From: Bdellovibrionales bacterium
Lineage (GTDB): Bacteria > Bdellovibrionota > UBA1018
Direction of reading: 5' to 3'
DNA length: 64,000 bases
Assembly: GCA_016786465.1 (NCBI GenBank)
Contig: JAEUWC010000002.1
Coordinates: 166,074-230,073 of the forward strand
The notes beneath the pieces are model-generated. The model had not been told where the DNA came from, did not search any database, and saw only the letters and a list, made by a program, of their open reading frames with translations. The position numbers and the translations under genes were made by a program. Within the stretch, counting starts at the first letter, position 1. Every line of letters begins with the position of its first letter. This document shows positions 9,009-17,854 of this stretch, one piece after another.

Positions 9009-10087
9009 CGCGGGCGGCCCCGATTTTCGCAGCTTTGTTTTTGGCTTTTTTTGCGGGGGCGCAGCCTTCGGCCTGGGGAAGCGAACTTTTGGAAGCGTAT
9101 CGAAGCACTCGTCACATGGCGATGGGTGGAACTTCGATTGCGTTTCCTGAAGATGAAGCGTCATTGTTTATGAATCCTGCTGGCTTGGCCGGGAACACCC
9201 AGACCCGATTTCACCCAGTCCTTTTGGATCTTTCGCTTTCGCAAGATGCGATCAAATCCTATGGCCCGGTGATGGATGCCATGAACAATCCATCCGGAAA
9301 TTCTTTAAACGTTCTGATGGGCAAGGACATCGCCGTTCGTGCATCGCTCGCACCAACGCTGATTTCAAATAATTTTGGCTTTGCCGTGATCGAGGATCGG
9401 CAGTTCGCCCTTTTGGCCGAAAACCAGGCTTTGCCGCAACTGGAATACGGTTACATGACCACGCGTGGGCTACAGACGGGGCTTGGGTTTCGATTGGGAC
9501 GAAAGAAATCCAAGCGCGCGGAATTCCGAATGGGTCTGGCTGGAAAACTACTTTGGCGCCAGGGTTCGTATTCGATGCTTCCGACATCCCAGCTTTTGAA
9601 TATTAGCCAACAGACTTTTGAAGATCGCTTGGGAAACTTTGCGATGGGTTACGGATTTGACCTAGGGACGCAAGTACTGATGCCGGTGGGGAAGGCGGTC
9701 ACGCTTTCGACGGCTTGGGTGATCCAAGACATCGGTGACACCAGCTTTGGAAGTTTAGCGCAGCCGATGAAGATGAATTTGTCTTGGGGTGCTGGTGCAC
9801 AGGTTCGCATGGGATCAGCAAGTCGTTTGACTTTGATGTACGAACTGCGGCAGCTGAATCGTGAAACGGATTGGCGCAATCGTTCCCACTTGGGGTTTGA
9901 ATACGTACTTCCTGTTTTGACCATTTACGGGGGCCTTAACCAAGCGCGATTAAGCTATGGTGCGGCCATTGACGTCTGGCTGGCCAGAATTACGGCGGCC
10001 TATTATACGGTTCAGACGGGCGCGCAGACTTTTGTGGATCAGCAGACACGTTGGGCGATTCGCGCGGATGTGAAATTACCGCTTTGA
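9005..10087 (+). CDS. outer-membrane beta-barrel protein, PorV/TraF-like
   Basis: About 360 residues from the GTG at 9005, which overlaps the stop of the lipoprotein gene by four bases. Another GTG at 8999 is possible. A signal peptide (APIFAALFLAFFAGA) precedes RHMAMGGTSIAFPEDEAS and LFMNPAGLA. The pattern 'GGxxxA...D...NPAGLA' is typical of the PorV/PorQ/OMPP1-type barrel N-terminus. The remainder alternates polar and hydrophobic residues as barrel strands do and ends in Leu rather than Phe. Likely forms an outer-membrane complex with the preceding lipoprotein. The 3' end overlaps the convergent cytochrome gene by 12 nt. Confidence 0.7.
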   Translation: MTRAAPIFAALFLAFFAGAQPSAWGSELLEAYRSTRHMAMGGTSIAFPEDEASLFMNPAGLAGNTQTRFHPVLLDLSLSQDAIKSYGPVMDAMNNPSGNSLNVLMGKDIAVRASLAPTLISNNFGFAVIEDRQFALLAENQALPQLEYGYMTTRGLQTGLGFRLGRKKSKRAEFRMGLAGKLLWRQGSYSMLPTSQLLNISQQTFEDRLGNFAMGYGFDLGTQVLMPVGKAVTLSTAWVIQDIGDTSFGSLAQPMKMNLSWGAGAQVRMGSASRLTLMYELRQLNRETDWRNRSHLGFEYVLPVLTIYGGLNQARLSYGAAIDVWLARITAAYYTVQTGAQTFVDQQTRWAIRADVKLPL

Positions 10088-11821
10088 TTCTGATTCGAAC
10101 AAAAGCCGAATCATGATGATTCTTTCTTCATCACCCAGTTGGTGATCTGCAAATTCGGGCGGCATCTGATGACTTTCCAGTTTTTTGCGTGCCAGGCCAT
10201 CGCGGTAACGGCTAATCGATAAAGGATCGCTAAAGTTGATTCCCAATTCAAACCCGCCTTCTTGCGAATGGCATTGGGTGCAGCTTTTGAAACCCGATAG
10301 TGCTCGACTTTTTTCTTCCGCATTGAGGGGCTGATCCAGGATCTTGTCGGCAATTTCCTGAACTTGGTCTTGAAGATTCTGGATCTGATCAAGAAGGTTT
10401 TCAGCGCCCTTCGCTTTGGCGTGTGAAACAGATTCGCAGGGGATATCCTTTCCTTCTTGGATTTGCTTTAGACTTGAATACCAAATGTCTTCTTGCGACT
10501 GCCCACGTCGGCGAAGCAGGGCATCCAACTTTCCTGAATCCGTCCAGGCTTTCAGTGTTGCTTCGTCTTTGACCTGTGCCAATAGTTCTCTGATTCTTTT
10601 CGAGTCAGGGCCGCAAGCGCTGGGCATGACGTTTGAAGTCAGAAGTTCCCAGCCATCGGCAATAGTCAAAGGGTAAACCTTGGGTCTTGGCGTTTTGGGA
10701 TCTGCCTTAGCCAGCCATTTCGGATCAGCGCTCAGGATTGAAGGAACTTCCAACGATTCGGGCCGACCTCGTGCCAGTTCTTCGTCAAATAGAAGTCCTT
10801 CAACGGTTCGAACTTTTGCGATGGTTCTTTGGTTCAGGCGTTCTTCCGCCGACGCCTGGGATTCACCTTGCTGAATCGAAAAAAAGGAATCTGGAAGAAA
10901 ATTCTTTTCCGGGTTTAGCGAACCTTCAGGAAACTGGGAGACTTCAACTTTTCCGGTTCTTGGGTCGCGATCCAAGATCGCCGAGCTTGGGTAGGAATAC
11001 CCTTGCGCGGGCCACTGCGACTTTGCTTTTTGGTAAAAGTCTGAAAACCCCGTTAGCGAAGCGACGAATCTTCCACCAGGGCGATGACGTTCGGCAACAC
11101 CATAAATGGGATTACCAGTCGCGCCGTCATAGGCAACTAATGTGGTGCTGCCAGCGTTTCTTAGGCCAAGTAACTGCGCTAATAAAAGGGTACGCTCGCA
11201 ACCGACGTCGTTTGGGTCCATGCAAAAGGATTTACAGATTTCGGCTTTTTGCATGCCACGCGCGGAATCGCGGACTTCCCCGTCAAAATCAGCTGATTCT
11301 GACGAAAAAAAATTCTTTGAATCCAGGTCAAGCCCTTCGCCTTCAGCTGGTTCACGCCAGGGACCCCGTGAAAAAATGGGACCGCCGTGTTGGTGGCATA
11401 CGGTGCAAGTTTCCCGAGGGGGTTCATGGATTTTTGGGGATAGGCTCGAGGGTTGAGTCACCACAAAGAAACGGTAAAATTTTTCTTCATTGTCCCACTG
11501 AATGACTTCCAAGCCGTCAGTCTTGTGGACGTATCCCATGTAGCTTGCGGGCGAGTATTCATCGAACTGCGATCGACTCAGGTATCGGGGTGACGCGATG
11601 CTGGCATTTGATTTTTGAAGCGATCGTCCGCGAGGGACTTTAAGAATGGAGATGGATTCGTGCGGTCGTGTGCCTTCTGAATAGTTGCGACTGATGAATT
11701 TTCTGATTTTTTGCTCGATCGTTTTTTCTTTCGAAAAAGGGGACAGATCAAGACCGGGGGCCTGAGCCCAAGAAACCGAAATCCCAAGCAAGATCAGTAG
11801 CGAAGACAGACGGTGCATCAT
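10076..11821 (-). CDS. periplasmic di-haem cytochrome c-like protein
   Basis: About 581 residues from the ATG at 11821 (another at 11818), chosen because the signal peptide LSSLLILLGISVSWAQA follows at once. Two CXXCH haem c sites are present: CTVCHQHGG near residue 140 and CTQCHSQEGG near residue 510, followed by a Met-containing segment (HQMPPEF) that could give the axial ligand. The region between them resembles no domain I can name. The layout is that of a periplasmic electron-transfer protein or a haem-peroxidase relative. It is divergent from the persulfide-response operon and could share its regulatory region. Confidence 0.65.
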   Translation of the reverse strand: MMHRLSSLLILLGISVSWAQAPGLDLSPFSKEKTIEQKIRKFISRNYSEGTRPHESISILKVPRGRSLQKSNASIASPRYLSRSQFDEYSPASYMGYVHKTDGLEVIQWDNEEKFYRFFVVTQPSSLSPKIHEPPRETCTVCHQHGGPIFSRGPWREPAEGEGLDLDSKNFFSSESADFDGEVRDSARGMQKAEICKSFCMDPNDVGCERTLLLAQLLGLRNAGSTTLVAYDGATGNPIYGVAERHRPGGRFVASLTGFSDFYQKAKSQWPAQGYSYPSSAILDRDPRTGKVEVSQFPEGSLNPEKNFLPDSFFSIQQGESQASAEERLNQRTIAKVRTVEGLLFDEELARGRPESLEVPSILSADPKWLAKADPKTPRPKVYPLTIADGWELLTSNVMPSACGPDSKRIRELLAQVKDEATLKAWTDSGKLDALLRRRGQSQEDIWYSSLKQIQEGKDIPCESVSHAKAKGAENLLDQIQNLQDQVQEIADKILDQPLNAEEKSRALSGFKSCTQCHSQEGGFELGINFSDPLSISRYRDGLARKKLESHQMPPEFADHQLGDEERIIMIRLLFESESKR

Positions 11822-11853
11822 CGACTGATCGGCTGTTTTAACCCGGCCCTTAA

Positions 11854-11889
11854 ATATTACTTGCACATAATATTATGTTCATGTAATAT
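11854..11889 (+). promoter_or_regulatory. 36-bp palindromic operator with embedded promoter, ArsR/BigR-type
   Basis: The perfect inner palindrome CATAATATTATG (11866-11877) and the outer arms ATATTAC (11854-11860) and GTAATAT (11883-11889) share one centre between 11871 and 11872. The same segment contains a sigma70-like promoter: TTGCAC (11861-11866), a 17-bp spacer and TAATAT (11884-11889). A regulator dimer bound here would cover both boxes. The transcription start expected 6-9 nt after the -10 falls at 11895-11898, on the ATG at 11896, so the mRNA may be leaderless. AT-rich dyads over the -10 are typical for BigR/YgaV-type autorepressors. Confidence 0.75.
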
Positions 11890-12201
11890 ATGTTTATGTT
11901 GAATCAGTCCTTATCGCAGGCTCTTTTGGATCGATGTAACGAAGTCAGTGGTGTTTTTGGATCATTGGCGCATCCGGTGCGCTTGAAAATCCTTTGTCAA
12001 CTTTTGGACGGGGACCGGGGCGTGAATGAATTGACGGAATTTTGCGGGATTTCGCAATCGGCGATGTCTCAGTTTTTGAATCGAATGAAAGCCGAAAAAG
12101 TCGTGGAATCCCGGAAACAGGGAACACGGGTCTTTTATCGGATCGCCGACGCCAAGCTGGTTTCTTTGTTGCGTTCGGTAAAGAAAATCTACTGTGACTA
12201 A
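11890..12201 (+). CDS. ArsR-family regulator, BigR/YgaV/SqrR-like thiol switch
   Basis: 103 residues from the ATG at 11890. The ATG at 11896 is favoured if the message is leaderless. Winged helix: SLAHPVRLKILCQLLDG, then ELTEFCGISQSAMSQFLNRM as recognition helix and GTRVFYRI as wing. The metal site of classical ArsR (ELCVCDL) is absent. Cys36 in helix 2 and Cys102 at the C-terminus sit where BigR and YgaV have the pair that forms a di- or tetrasulfide on exposure to persulfides. It therefore probably represses this operon until sulfide or persulfide accumulates. It is followed by rhodanese and persulfide-hydrolase genes on the same strand. Confidence 0.85.
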   Translation: MFMLNQSLSQALLDRCNEVSGVFGSLAHPVRLKILCQLLDGDRGVNELTEFCGISQSAMSQFLNRMKAEKVVESRKQGTRVFYRIADAKLVSLLRSVKKIYCD

Positions 12202-12226
12202 GGTCTGAGGAAGGAACGGAATACGT

Positions 12227-12580
12227 ATGGATGCATTGGATTTACAGCGCTACGCTTTGCCCGCTGCAATCGTGTTTTTCTTGGTTTGGCGAAGTTTTCG
12301 AAACAGAAAGGTAAAAAAGCAAATGCCATCTTTAATTGAAGCAGGTGCAATCATTGTCGATGTCAGAACGCCGGGCGAATATGCTCAAGGATCTGCGGCC
12401 GGAAGCATCAACATTCCGTTGGATGATCTTGAAAAACGCGTTTCAGGTTTGGATCGAGCAAAAACGGTGATCGTTTGCTGTGCGTCCGGTGCCAGAAGCG
12501 CGATGGCGGCCACGATTTTAAAAAGCAAAGGCTTTCAAAAGGTCGTCAATGCCGGTCCTTGGCAAAACGCCTGCGTCTAA
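12227..12580 (+). CDS. membrane-anchored rhodanese (sulfurtransferase)
   Basis: 117 residues. One N-terminal membrane segment (ALPAAIVFFLVW, about residues 11-23) is followed by a basic stretch, then a single rhodanese domain with IVDVRTPGEYAQGSAAGSIN and the active loop CCASGARS, whose second cysteine is the expected persulfide-carrying nucleophile. It moves sulfane sulfur between thiols. The layout resembles E. coli YgaP, which is encoded beside YgaV, in mirror order. Starts 25 nt after the regulator gene with AGGAAGGA upstream. Confidence 0.85.
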   Translation: MDALDLQRYALPAAIVFFLVWRSFRNRKVKKQMPSLIEAGAIIVDVRTPGEYAQGSAAGSINIPLDDLEKRVSGLDRAKTVIVCCASGARSAMAATILKSKGFQKVVNAGPWQNACV

Positions 12581-12596
12581 TTTTTAGGAGGTTCAA

Positions 12597-13328
12597 ATGA
12601 GCTCAACACATGTGAAGTCACTTGAAGAAATTTCGTATGGAAAGTGGGCTTTGCCCAAAGACTTTCAGGTTCAGGTGATCGTCAACGACGACAATCTGAC
12701 CTATCTGGCCTATCACCCGGAAAGTCGGCAAGCGATCGTGGTCGATCCGATGCAAGACGATTGGGAAGTCTTGGTTCGTGAAACCGATCGCCTTCAGGGT
12801 TACACCTTCTTGGCGGTGCTTGACACCCACACTCATGCCGATCACATCAGTTGTGCCGCGAAACTGGCCAAGAAACTAAATTGTCCGCTGGTGATGCATG
12901 CAAACGCGGTTTCTCCGAAAGTCGACCTTCGAGTATCGAATGAAACCCATATTCCGACCGCGGCGGGGCCCCTGCGCTTGGTGCCAACCCCTGGGCACAC
13001 GCGCGACAGTCTATTCATTCAGTGGGGCCCTTTTGGTTTTACGGGCGACACGATCCTTCACGGCGATACGGGAAGGGACGATCTACCCACGGGAAATCCG
13101 GCCCAGCACTTTGAAAGTCTTCTGAAGATCAAAGAATTGATGACGATGAATTCGATCTTGTTGCCAGGTCACGACGCCGAAGGCGGCCGTGCAAGCGTTT
13201 GGTCTCAGCAGTTGGAACTGAATTCTTCATTGAAGCAGTCCCGTGAAGAATTTATTCGCGACGCCGGCGCCTATGTCGGTCCTTCACCCAAACTTTTGAA
13301 AGAATCACTTTTCTATAATTTCCAATGA
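12597..13328 (+). CDS. ETHE1/Blh-like metallo-beta-lactamase-fold persulfide dioxygenase
   Basis: 243 residues. The metal motif THTHADH (about residues 80-86), a second His in TPGHTRDS, the bridging Asp in FTGDTILHGD and a late His in LLPGHDAEG match glyoxalase II/ETHE1 enzymes. ETHE1-type enzymes oxidise glutathione persulfide to sulfite. The GRDDLPTG segment after the bridging Asp corresponds to the GRxDF region of persulfide dioxygenases. AGGAGG lies 7 nt upstream of the ATG. Between two rhodanese genes in a thiol-regulated operon, a role in sulfide detoxification is the best reading. Glyoxalase II is less likely. Confidence 0.83.
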   Translation: MSSTHVKSLEEISYGKWALPKDFQVQVIVNDDNLTYLAYHPESRQAIVVDPMQDDWEVLVRETDRLQGYTFLAVLDTHTHADHISCAAKLAKKLNCPLVMHANAVSPKVDLRVSNETHIPTAAGPLRLVPTPGHTRDSLFIQWGPFGFTGDTILHGDTGRDDLPTGNPAQHFESLLKIKELMTMNSILLPGHDAEGGRASVWSQQLELNSSLKQSREEFIRDAGAYVGPSPKLLKESLFYNFQ

Positions 13329-13699
13329 AGAAATCACTAAGACGAAACTGGCCGTATCTTTTTCCGCTTTTGGTTCTGTCCTGGGTCATCGCCAACGGAC
13401 CGCTAGCCACGTGGTCCGTTGAAACGATTCCGACTGACGAAGCTTGGGCTTTTGCCAAAAGCGATCAAGCCGTCTTTGTGGATGTCCGCGAACCCGATGA
13501 AACCCAAAGCGGGTATCTGCCGGGTGCGATTCTGATGCCCCTGTCTCGTTTCGAAGAAAATCTGGATCGACTTCCTAAGGACAAGCTCTTGCTGACGTAC
13601 TGTCGATCTGGTGCGCGTGCAAAGAAGGCTTCGGCAATGCTCCTTAAGGCAGGATTCAAGACCAAGGCAGCAGGCGGGTATGCTCAGCTGAAACATTGA
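13325..13699 (+). CDS. second membrane-anchored rhodanese
   Basis: 124 residues. The start overlaps the hydrolase stop by four bases (ATGA). An N-terminal membrane segment (WPYLFPLLVLSWVIANGP, about residues 9-26) precedes a rhodanese domain with VFVDVREPDETQSGYLPGA and the active loop YCRSGARAKKA. The Cys is the persulfide carrier. It differs from the first rhodanese by a longer linker and a single active-site Cys, so it likely serves another face of the membrane or another acceptor. Last gene of the persulfide operon. Confidence 0.83.
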   Translation: MKKSLRRNWPYLFPLLVLSWVIANGPLATWSVETIPTDEAWAFAKSDQAVFVDVREPDETQSGYLPGAILMPLSRFEENLDRLPKDKLLLTYCRSGARAKKASAMLLKAGFKTKAAGGYAQLKH

Positions 13700-13752
13700 C
13701 TCGTAAAGTCATTCTTTTTGGCAGACTCTTTTTCCGGAATCCCGCTAATGGT

Positions 13753-13782
13753 TTGACACTGCTTTAGAAAACCGTCTACCCT
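13753..13782 (+). promoter_or_regulatory. sigma70-like promoter for the PIN-PhoH gene
   Basis: TTGACA at 13753-13758, an 18-bp spacer and TACCCT at 13777-13782, about 28 nt before the ATG at 13810. A G-rich ribosome site (taggggggtc) follows. The -35 is consensus and the -10 is poor, so this is a plausible but unproven promoter. Confidence 0.45.
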
Positions 13783-13809
13783 TTGACGTAGGGGGGTCAT
13801 CGGACGACC

Positions 13810-15132
13810 ATGCGCAAAGCCTTCATCCTCGATACCAACGTACTTCTTTTCGATCCCAACGCAGTTCTAAAATTCGGCAACAACGATGTCGTGATTCCAA
13901 TCGTCGTGATCGAAGAAATCGATCGCTTCAAGCGGGAAATGAGCGAAAACGGGCGACATGCTCGTCACTTTTCTCGTTTGATCGACGACATGAGAAAGAC
14001 CGGCGAACTTTCTCGCGGAGTGAAGCTTCCTAGCGGAGGGTTACTGACCGTCGAACTGGGCGGAAACGCGACGCTGCCATTGGAACTTCCGATGGACAAG
14101 GCCGACAACCGAATCCTTGCGCTGGCGATGGCTTTGAAAAAAGAGCAGCCTAAGCGCCCAACCGTTTTCGTCACTAAAGACGTCAACCTTCGAATCAAAG
14201 CCGACGCACTTGGAATTTTGGCTGAAGATTACGAACCGTCCAACGTCGAACCCGATCAGCTTTACACCGGAATTCTGACCCTGAACGTTGACCCGCACAT
14301 GGTCGACGATTTTTACCAGCAGAAGCGATTGGTTCTGAAAGACGGCCCTCAGAATTTAAAGCCCAATCAGTACTTGATTCTGAAGGATTCAGCGAATCCC
14401 AATCACACGGCGATGGGTCGCTATTCCAAAGAATTGGATTGTGTCGTTCCGGTTTACAAGCCGGCTGAGGGTCTATGGGGAATTTTCCCAAAGAACGCAG
14501 AACAATCGTTTGCCATCGATGCGTTGATGAACGACGACATCAAGCTAGTCAGCTTGGTGGGTAAAGCCGGTACCGGTAAAACGCTTTTGGCCATTGCTGC
14601 CGGACTTGCCAAGACGGTCGACGAAGGCGTCTATCAACGTTTGCTGGTTTCGCGTCCAGTTTTCCCGCTGGGTAAGGACATCGGATTCTTGCCAGGCGAT
14701 ATCGAAGAAAAACTGAATCCTTGGATGCAGCCGATTTACGACAACATCGACTTCCTATTCGGAGCCACCGGCGCCAAAGGCCGCCGCGGAGTCGGCAAAG
14801 GCGGACAGGAATTGATGAACCAGGGCTTGCTTCAAATTGAACCGCTGACTTACATCCGCGGTCGTTCGATTCCGCAGCAGTACTTGATTGTCGATGAATC
14901 GCAGAACTTAACGCCTCATGAAATCAAGACGATCATCACTCGTGCCGGCGACGACACGAAAATCGTCCTGACCGGGGATAGCTTCCAGATCGATAACCCT
15001 TACGTCGATGCCGCCAACAACGGCTTGGTGTACTGCGTGGAACGGTTCAAAGACGAATCGATTTCTGCGCACATCACCCTGACCAAGGGCGAACGCTCGA
15101 AGCTTTCGGAATTGGCGTCGAACCTGCTTTAA
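13810..15132 (+). CDS. PIN domain-PhoH ATPase fusion (YlaK/PhoH2 type)
   Basis: 440 residues. The N-terminal PIN nuclease domain begins RKAFILDTNVLLFDP, with acidic residues in the positions used for metal binding (DTN, then EEIDRFK, DNRILALA and TKDVNLRIKA). From about residue 235 a PhoH-type P-loop ATPase follows, with Walker A GKAGTGKTLLA and Walker B LIVDESQNL. Proteins of this layout are RNA-unwinding and RNA-cleaving enzymes (PhoH2) linked to stress and growth control. A free-standing antitoxin is not apparent next to it. Confidence 0.9.
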   Translation: MRKAFILDTNVLLFDPNAVLKFGNNDVVIPIVVIEEIDRFKREMSENGRHARHFSRLIDDMRKTGELSRGVKLPSGGLLTVELGGNATLPLELPMDKADNRILALAMALKKEQPKRPTVFVTKDVNLRIKADALGILAEDYEPSNVEPDQLYTGILTLNVDPHMVDDFYQQKRLVLKDGPQNLKPNQYLILKDSANPNHTAMGRYSKELDCVVPVYKPAEGLWGIFPKNAEQSFAIDALMNDDIKLVSLVGKAGTGKTLLAIAAGLAKTVDEGVYQRLLVSRPVFPLGKDIGFLPGDIEEKLNPWMQPIYDNIDFLFGATGAKGRRGVGKGGQELMNQGLLQIEPLTYIRGRSIPQQYLIVDESQNLTPHEIKTIITRAGDDTKIVLTGDSFQIDNPYVDAANNGLVYCVERFKDESISAHITLTKGERSKLSELASNLL

Positions 15133-15135
15133 ACG

Positions 15136-15459
15136 TTACGGGCGGGCCTTCTTGACTTCGGCCAGTTCCATTTCCAGGTGTCGGCGATACGAGCGGGTCA
15201 GGATGCGCAGTTCCTGGGTTTCGGCGTGTTCTTCCAGTTGCTTAAAAAGGTAGTGGCCGCGGATCATCATTTCGACGCTCATCTTGCCGGATGCTGCGTT
15301 GGCCTTTTCTTCTTGGAAGCGAACCATTTCTTCCAATAGTTGAAGTTTATCCATGCCTAGGATCCGGGCCTTGTAAGCCATTTCCTGGTCTTCGGCCGCC
15401 TTTAGAACTTTGAATTTCGATAGAGATACAATGTTGTCTGCGCTCATGGCGCTGGGCAT
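15136..15459 (-). CDS. small coiled-coil cytoplasmic protein
   Basis: 107 residues from the ATG at 15459; a second in-frame ATG at 15447 (MSADN) is equally possible because neither has a good ribosome site. No signal peptide. Two helical, charged segments (LGMDKLQLLEEMVRFQEEK and a C-terminal run with RRHLEMELAEVKKARP) suggest a coiled-coil dimer. It ends 4 nt from the convergent PhoH gene. Family not recognised. Confidence 0.6.
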   Translation of the reverse strand: MPSAMSADNIVSLSKFKVLKAAEDQEMAYKARILGMDKLQLLEEMVRFQEEKANAASGKMSVEMMIRGHYLFKQLEEHAETQELRILTRSYRRHLEMELAEVKKARP

Positions 15460-15628
15460 AGAGCAATTCAGATGCCAGAACCGATCAGCGCAAAATGGCT
15501 CTGAAACACCCTTAAAACCCAGATGGTGACCCCAGATCTGCTCAGAACTGTTTAGGGTTTGGACAGGGTAGGGAAAAAGTTCAGAACGGCATTCCCTTCA
15601 GAAATGCTACTCTTCCCAAAGCAAAGCG

Positions 15629-17032
15629 ATGACGAAACGACTGATTCCGTGGCCATTCATTCTCGGAGTGATCCCTGCTGTTGTGGGGTTTTCGATCTTT
15701 TTTCCAGGTTTGATGTCCTGGGATTCGTTCATTTTATTAGGGCTAGGGCTGAACCGCGAAATCAATACCTGGCATCCACCGCTGGGCGGAATCCTTTTCC
15801 GATTATTCAGTCACCTGGGTCCGGTCCAACCCATATTTCTGGCGTTTCATTTTCTGATTTTAGGGATGGGCTTGGGCCTATTTTCCCAAGCCTTTTCCGG
15901 GCTTTGGGTCCGACAGTTGGGTGTCTTCCTTTTGCTCTTTTTTCCTCCGCTGCTTGGGTTTGCAGGTTCAATCCTAAAAGATCCGGGCCACGCCTTTGCG
16001 CTGATTCTGGTGTGGGGATCTTTATTGGTTTCGGCAAAGACGAAATTGAATCGCCGGCTTTTGGGCGTCTTTTTGTTTGGAAGTTTTTACGCGATGGAAA
16101 TCCGCTATTTTGGTTTCGTTCCGCTTTTGCCTGCGATTTGGGTTTTCTCTAAGATTCATTTTCCAAGGTATACGGGCAGGGCTTTCATTCTGGGGCTTTT
16201 GGGACTTTTCGTGGCTGATTTCGGTGTTCAATGGGCGACCTCGCGTGAACCGCCCTTGATCCGACATATGGGGATCACTTTTGATTTAGCCGGAATGACC
16301 CGGGTTTCTGGCAAGTGGATCATTCCCGATAGTCTTCTGGATCCGGCGCAAAAGAAATTCGCCGATCAAAAGGGCTGGCTGATTGAAAAAAGTCCACGCC
16401 TTTTCGATTCGCTTTTTATCGAGCACACCATCGGTCAGTTCTACCGTTGCGATCAGTTCATTTCGGAAGGAGTACTTCGTCCTTGTTTTGATTTTCGGCG
16501 CGGCGACGCCCTTCAGGCAGCGACCTGGCAGTATATGAAAGTCGTCCTTTCAAATCCCCTGGCCTACATGGGCCACCGCTTTTCTTACTTTCGAGCCCAC
16601 CTGGGCCTGGACCCCCTAAATCGGCGAGTCTATCCGTTTGATGAAGCAAAGGAAGTCAGCCCGTATCGGCTGGATTACTCTAGAAATTCGCCGCTTTTAT
16701 GGGTGCATCGCGGGCTGAAAGTTTTGACGGAAAGTCCGCAGGCTGCATTTCTTTTTGTCTATTGGCCCTACCTATTGATGTCTGCGGTACTTCTGATCGT
16801 GGGGATGCGGCAAAACAATCTTTGGACGACGTCGCTGGCAGCCAGTTCACTTTTGTGTCTAGCGGTTCTACTTTTCTTTTCGCATTCGCTGGCTTTTCGT
16901 TTGGGCTACTGGTCCATTTGGGCGTGTCTTCTTTCAATCCTTTGCGTCGGGCAAGGAAAGTGGCGGAATCTTGACGCTCGTGTTTCAGGTAACCTGGCAA
17001 TGTCCGGCAAGCTGATGAAACCCAAGTCCTAG
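15629..17032 (+). CDS. polytopic membrane protein, GT-C glycosyltransferase-like
   Basis: 467 residues with about ten hydrophobic segments. The first extracytoplasmic loop carries PGLMSWDSF followed by NTWHPPLGG. This Asp and His-Pro-Pro arrangement recalls the first loop of GT-C lipid-linked-sugar transferases and of the DUF6020 family. A large soluble loop lies between about residues 210 and 350. A transferase acting on a polyprenyl-linked donor at the outer face of the inner membrane is plausible, but acceptor and sugar are unknown. No cell-wall or LPS gene cluster surrounds it. Confidence 0.6.
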   Translation: MTKRLIPWPFILGVIPAVVGFSIFFPGLMSWDSFILLGLGLNREINTWHPPLGGILFRLFSHLGPVQPIFLAFHFLILGMGLGLFSQAFSGLWVRQLGVFLLLFFPPLLGFAGSILKDPGHAFALILVWGSLLVSAKTKLNRRLLGVFLFGSFYAMEIRYFGFVPLLPAIWVFSKIHFPRYTGRAFILGLLGLFVADFGVQWATSREPPLIRHMGITFDLAGMTRVSGKWIIPDSLLDPAQKKFADQKGWLIEKSPRLFDSLFIEHTIGQFYRCDQFISEGVLRPCFDFRRGDALQAATWQYMKVVLSNPLAYMGHRFSYFRAHLGLDPLNRRVYPFDEAKEVSPYRLDYSRNSPLLWVHRGLKVLTESPQAAFLFVYWPYLLMSAVLLIVGMRQNNLWTTSLAASSLLCLAVLLFFSHSLAFRLGYWSIWACLLSILCVGQGKWRNLDARVSGNLAMSGKLMKPKS

Positions 17033-17054
17033 ATCTTTCCTTAAGTTCCTTAAG

Positions 17055-17098
17055 CCTGTGTCCGATAGGCCACAGGAGAAGGTGCGAGAAGTGCACCT
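17055..17098 (+). promoter_or_regulatory. two hairpins in the leader of the cupredoxin-like gene
   Basis: CCTGTG (17055-17060) pairs with CACAGG (17071-17076), and AGGTGC (17080-17085) pairs with GCACCT (17093-17098). Both lie just upstream of the ribosome site (gaggga) and ATG at 17113. They might tune translation or stabilise the message. No known riboswitch class was recognised. Confidence 0.35.
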
Positions 17099-17112
17099 AA
17101 AAGAGGGATCTT

Positions 17113-17838
17113 ATGGAAAAGGTCAGATTGATTCGTGAAAAATTAAAACGAAAGAGGCTCTGGGTTTCAGCAGGCTTGGTCTTTAGCGTCGTCATGTCGC
17201 CAAGCCAGGTTTTGTCTGACGGGGGTGGCGCAAACCGCGGACGACAGCTGATCCAAGAAACCTATTCGGCAACTGAAGAAGGGCGCGAGGAAATCTATGC
17301 AGAATCCCGATTCGGATTCGCGCCGCCCAAGGGTGGGACCAAGGTCCTTCCCGTGACGGATGAAGAAGTTCCAAAAGCGCGCCCCGGCTGGTCGAACCTG
17401 GATGGCGATCGCGGCGATGCTTACGCATCGGGTACGCGCGAAACGACCCGTGCGGTTGGATCGCCAGCAGGACGTTCTCCAGCTGGATACCGCGTTCAGG
17501 GTGAAACCCGTGTGAAGTTTCAAGACACGGAAGAAACCGTCGCGCTTCGTAAGAATGGAATTCAAGAAGTCGCGTTGATCGCGGGCGATCTGGGATTCTT
17601 TCCAAAGACCGTCATGGTGACCCGAGACATCCCGGTACGCATGTTTGTAACGGGTGCTTCAAAAGGCTCGCTTTGCATCATGATGGATTCCTTCCAGGTG
17701 CGTAAACAGATCCGAACGAACCGGATCGAGGAAATCGTTTTCACTCCGAACCGCGCTGGCCAGTATCGTTTTTACTGTCCTGTGAATGGAACGGAAGGAA
17801 ACCTGGTTGTCAGCGAATACGGCCAAAAAAACCAATAG
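17113..17838 (+). CDS. exported cupredoxin-like protein
   Basis: 241 residues. A basic N-terminus and signal peptide (LWVSAGLVFSVVMSPSQVLS) are followed by a polar Gly/Arg-rich linker. From about residue 145 to the end comes a cupredoxin-type beta-sandwich: VALIAGDLGFFPKTVMV, then IPVRMFVTGASKGSLCI and GQYRFYCPVNGTEGNLVV. In functional type-1 copper proteins of this class the last motif reads CxxH with a Met nearby. Here the His is Asn (CPVN) and no His is visible in the fold, so copper binding may be lost. The downstream CpaF gene starts 16 nt later, suggesting a shared message. Confidence 0.65.
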   Translation: MEKVRLIREKLKRKRLWVSAGLVFSVVMSPSQVLSDGGGANRGRQLIQETYSATEEGREEIYAESRFGFAPPKGGTKVLPVTDEEVPKARPGWSNLDGDRGDAYASGTRETTRAVGSPAGRSPAGYRVQGETRVKFQDTEETVALRKNGIQEVALIAGDLGFFPKTVMVTRDIPVRMFVTGASKGSLCIMMDSFQVRKQIRTNRIEEIVFTPNRAGQYRFYCPVNGTEGNLVVSEYGQKNQ

Positions 17839-17854
17839 GCGGTAGCAGACCCAA

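Noticed and set aside
10738..11505. 255-codon open frame on + opposite the cytochrome gene
   Set aside because: The minus frame has a signal peptide and two haem motifs; the plus frame is Arg-rich shadow sequence without ribosome site.
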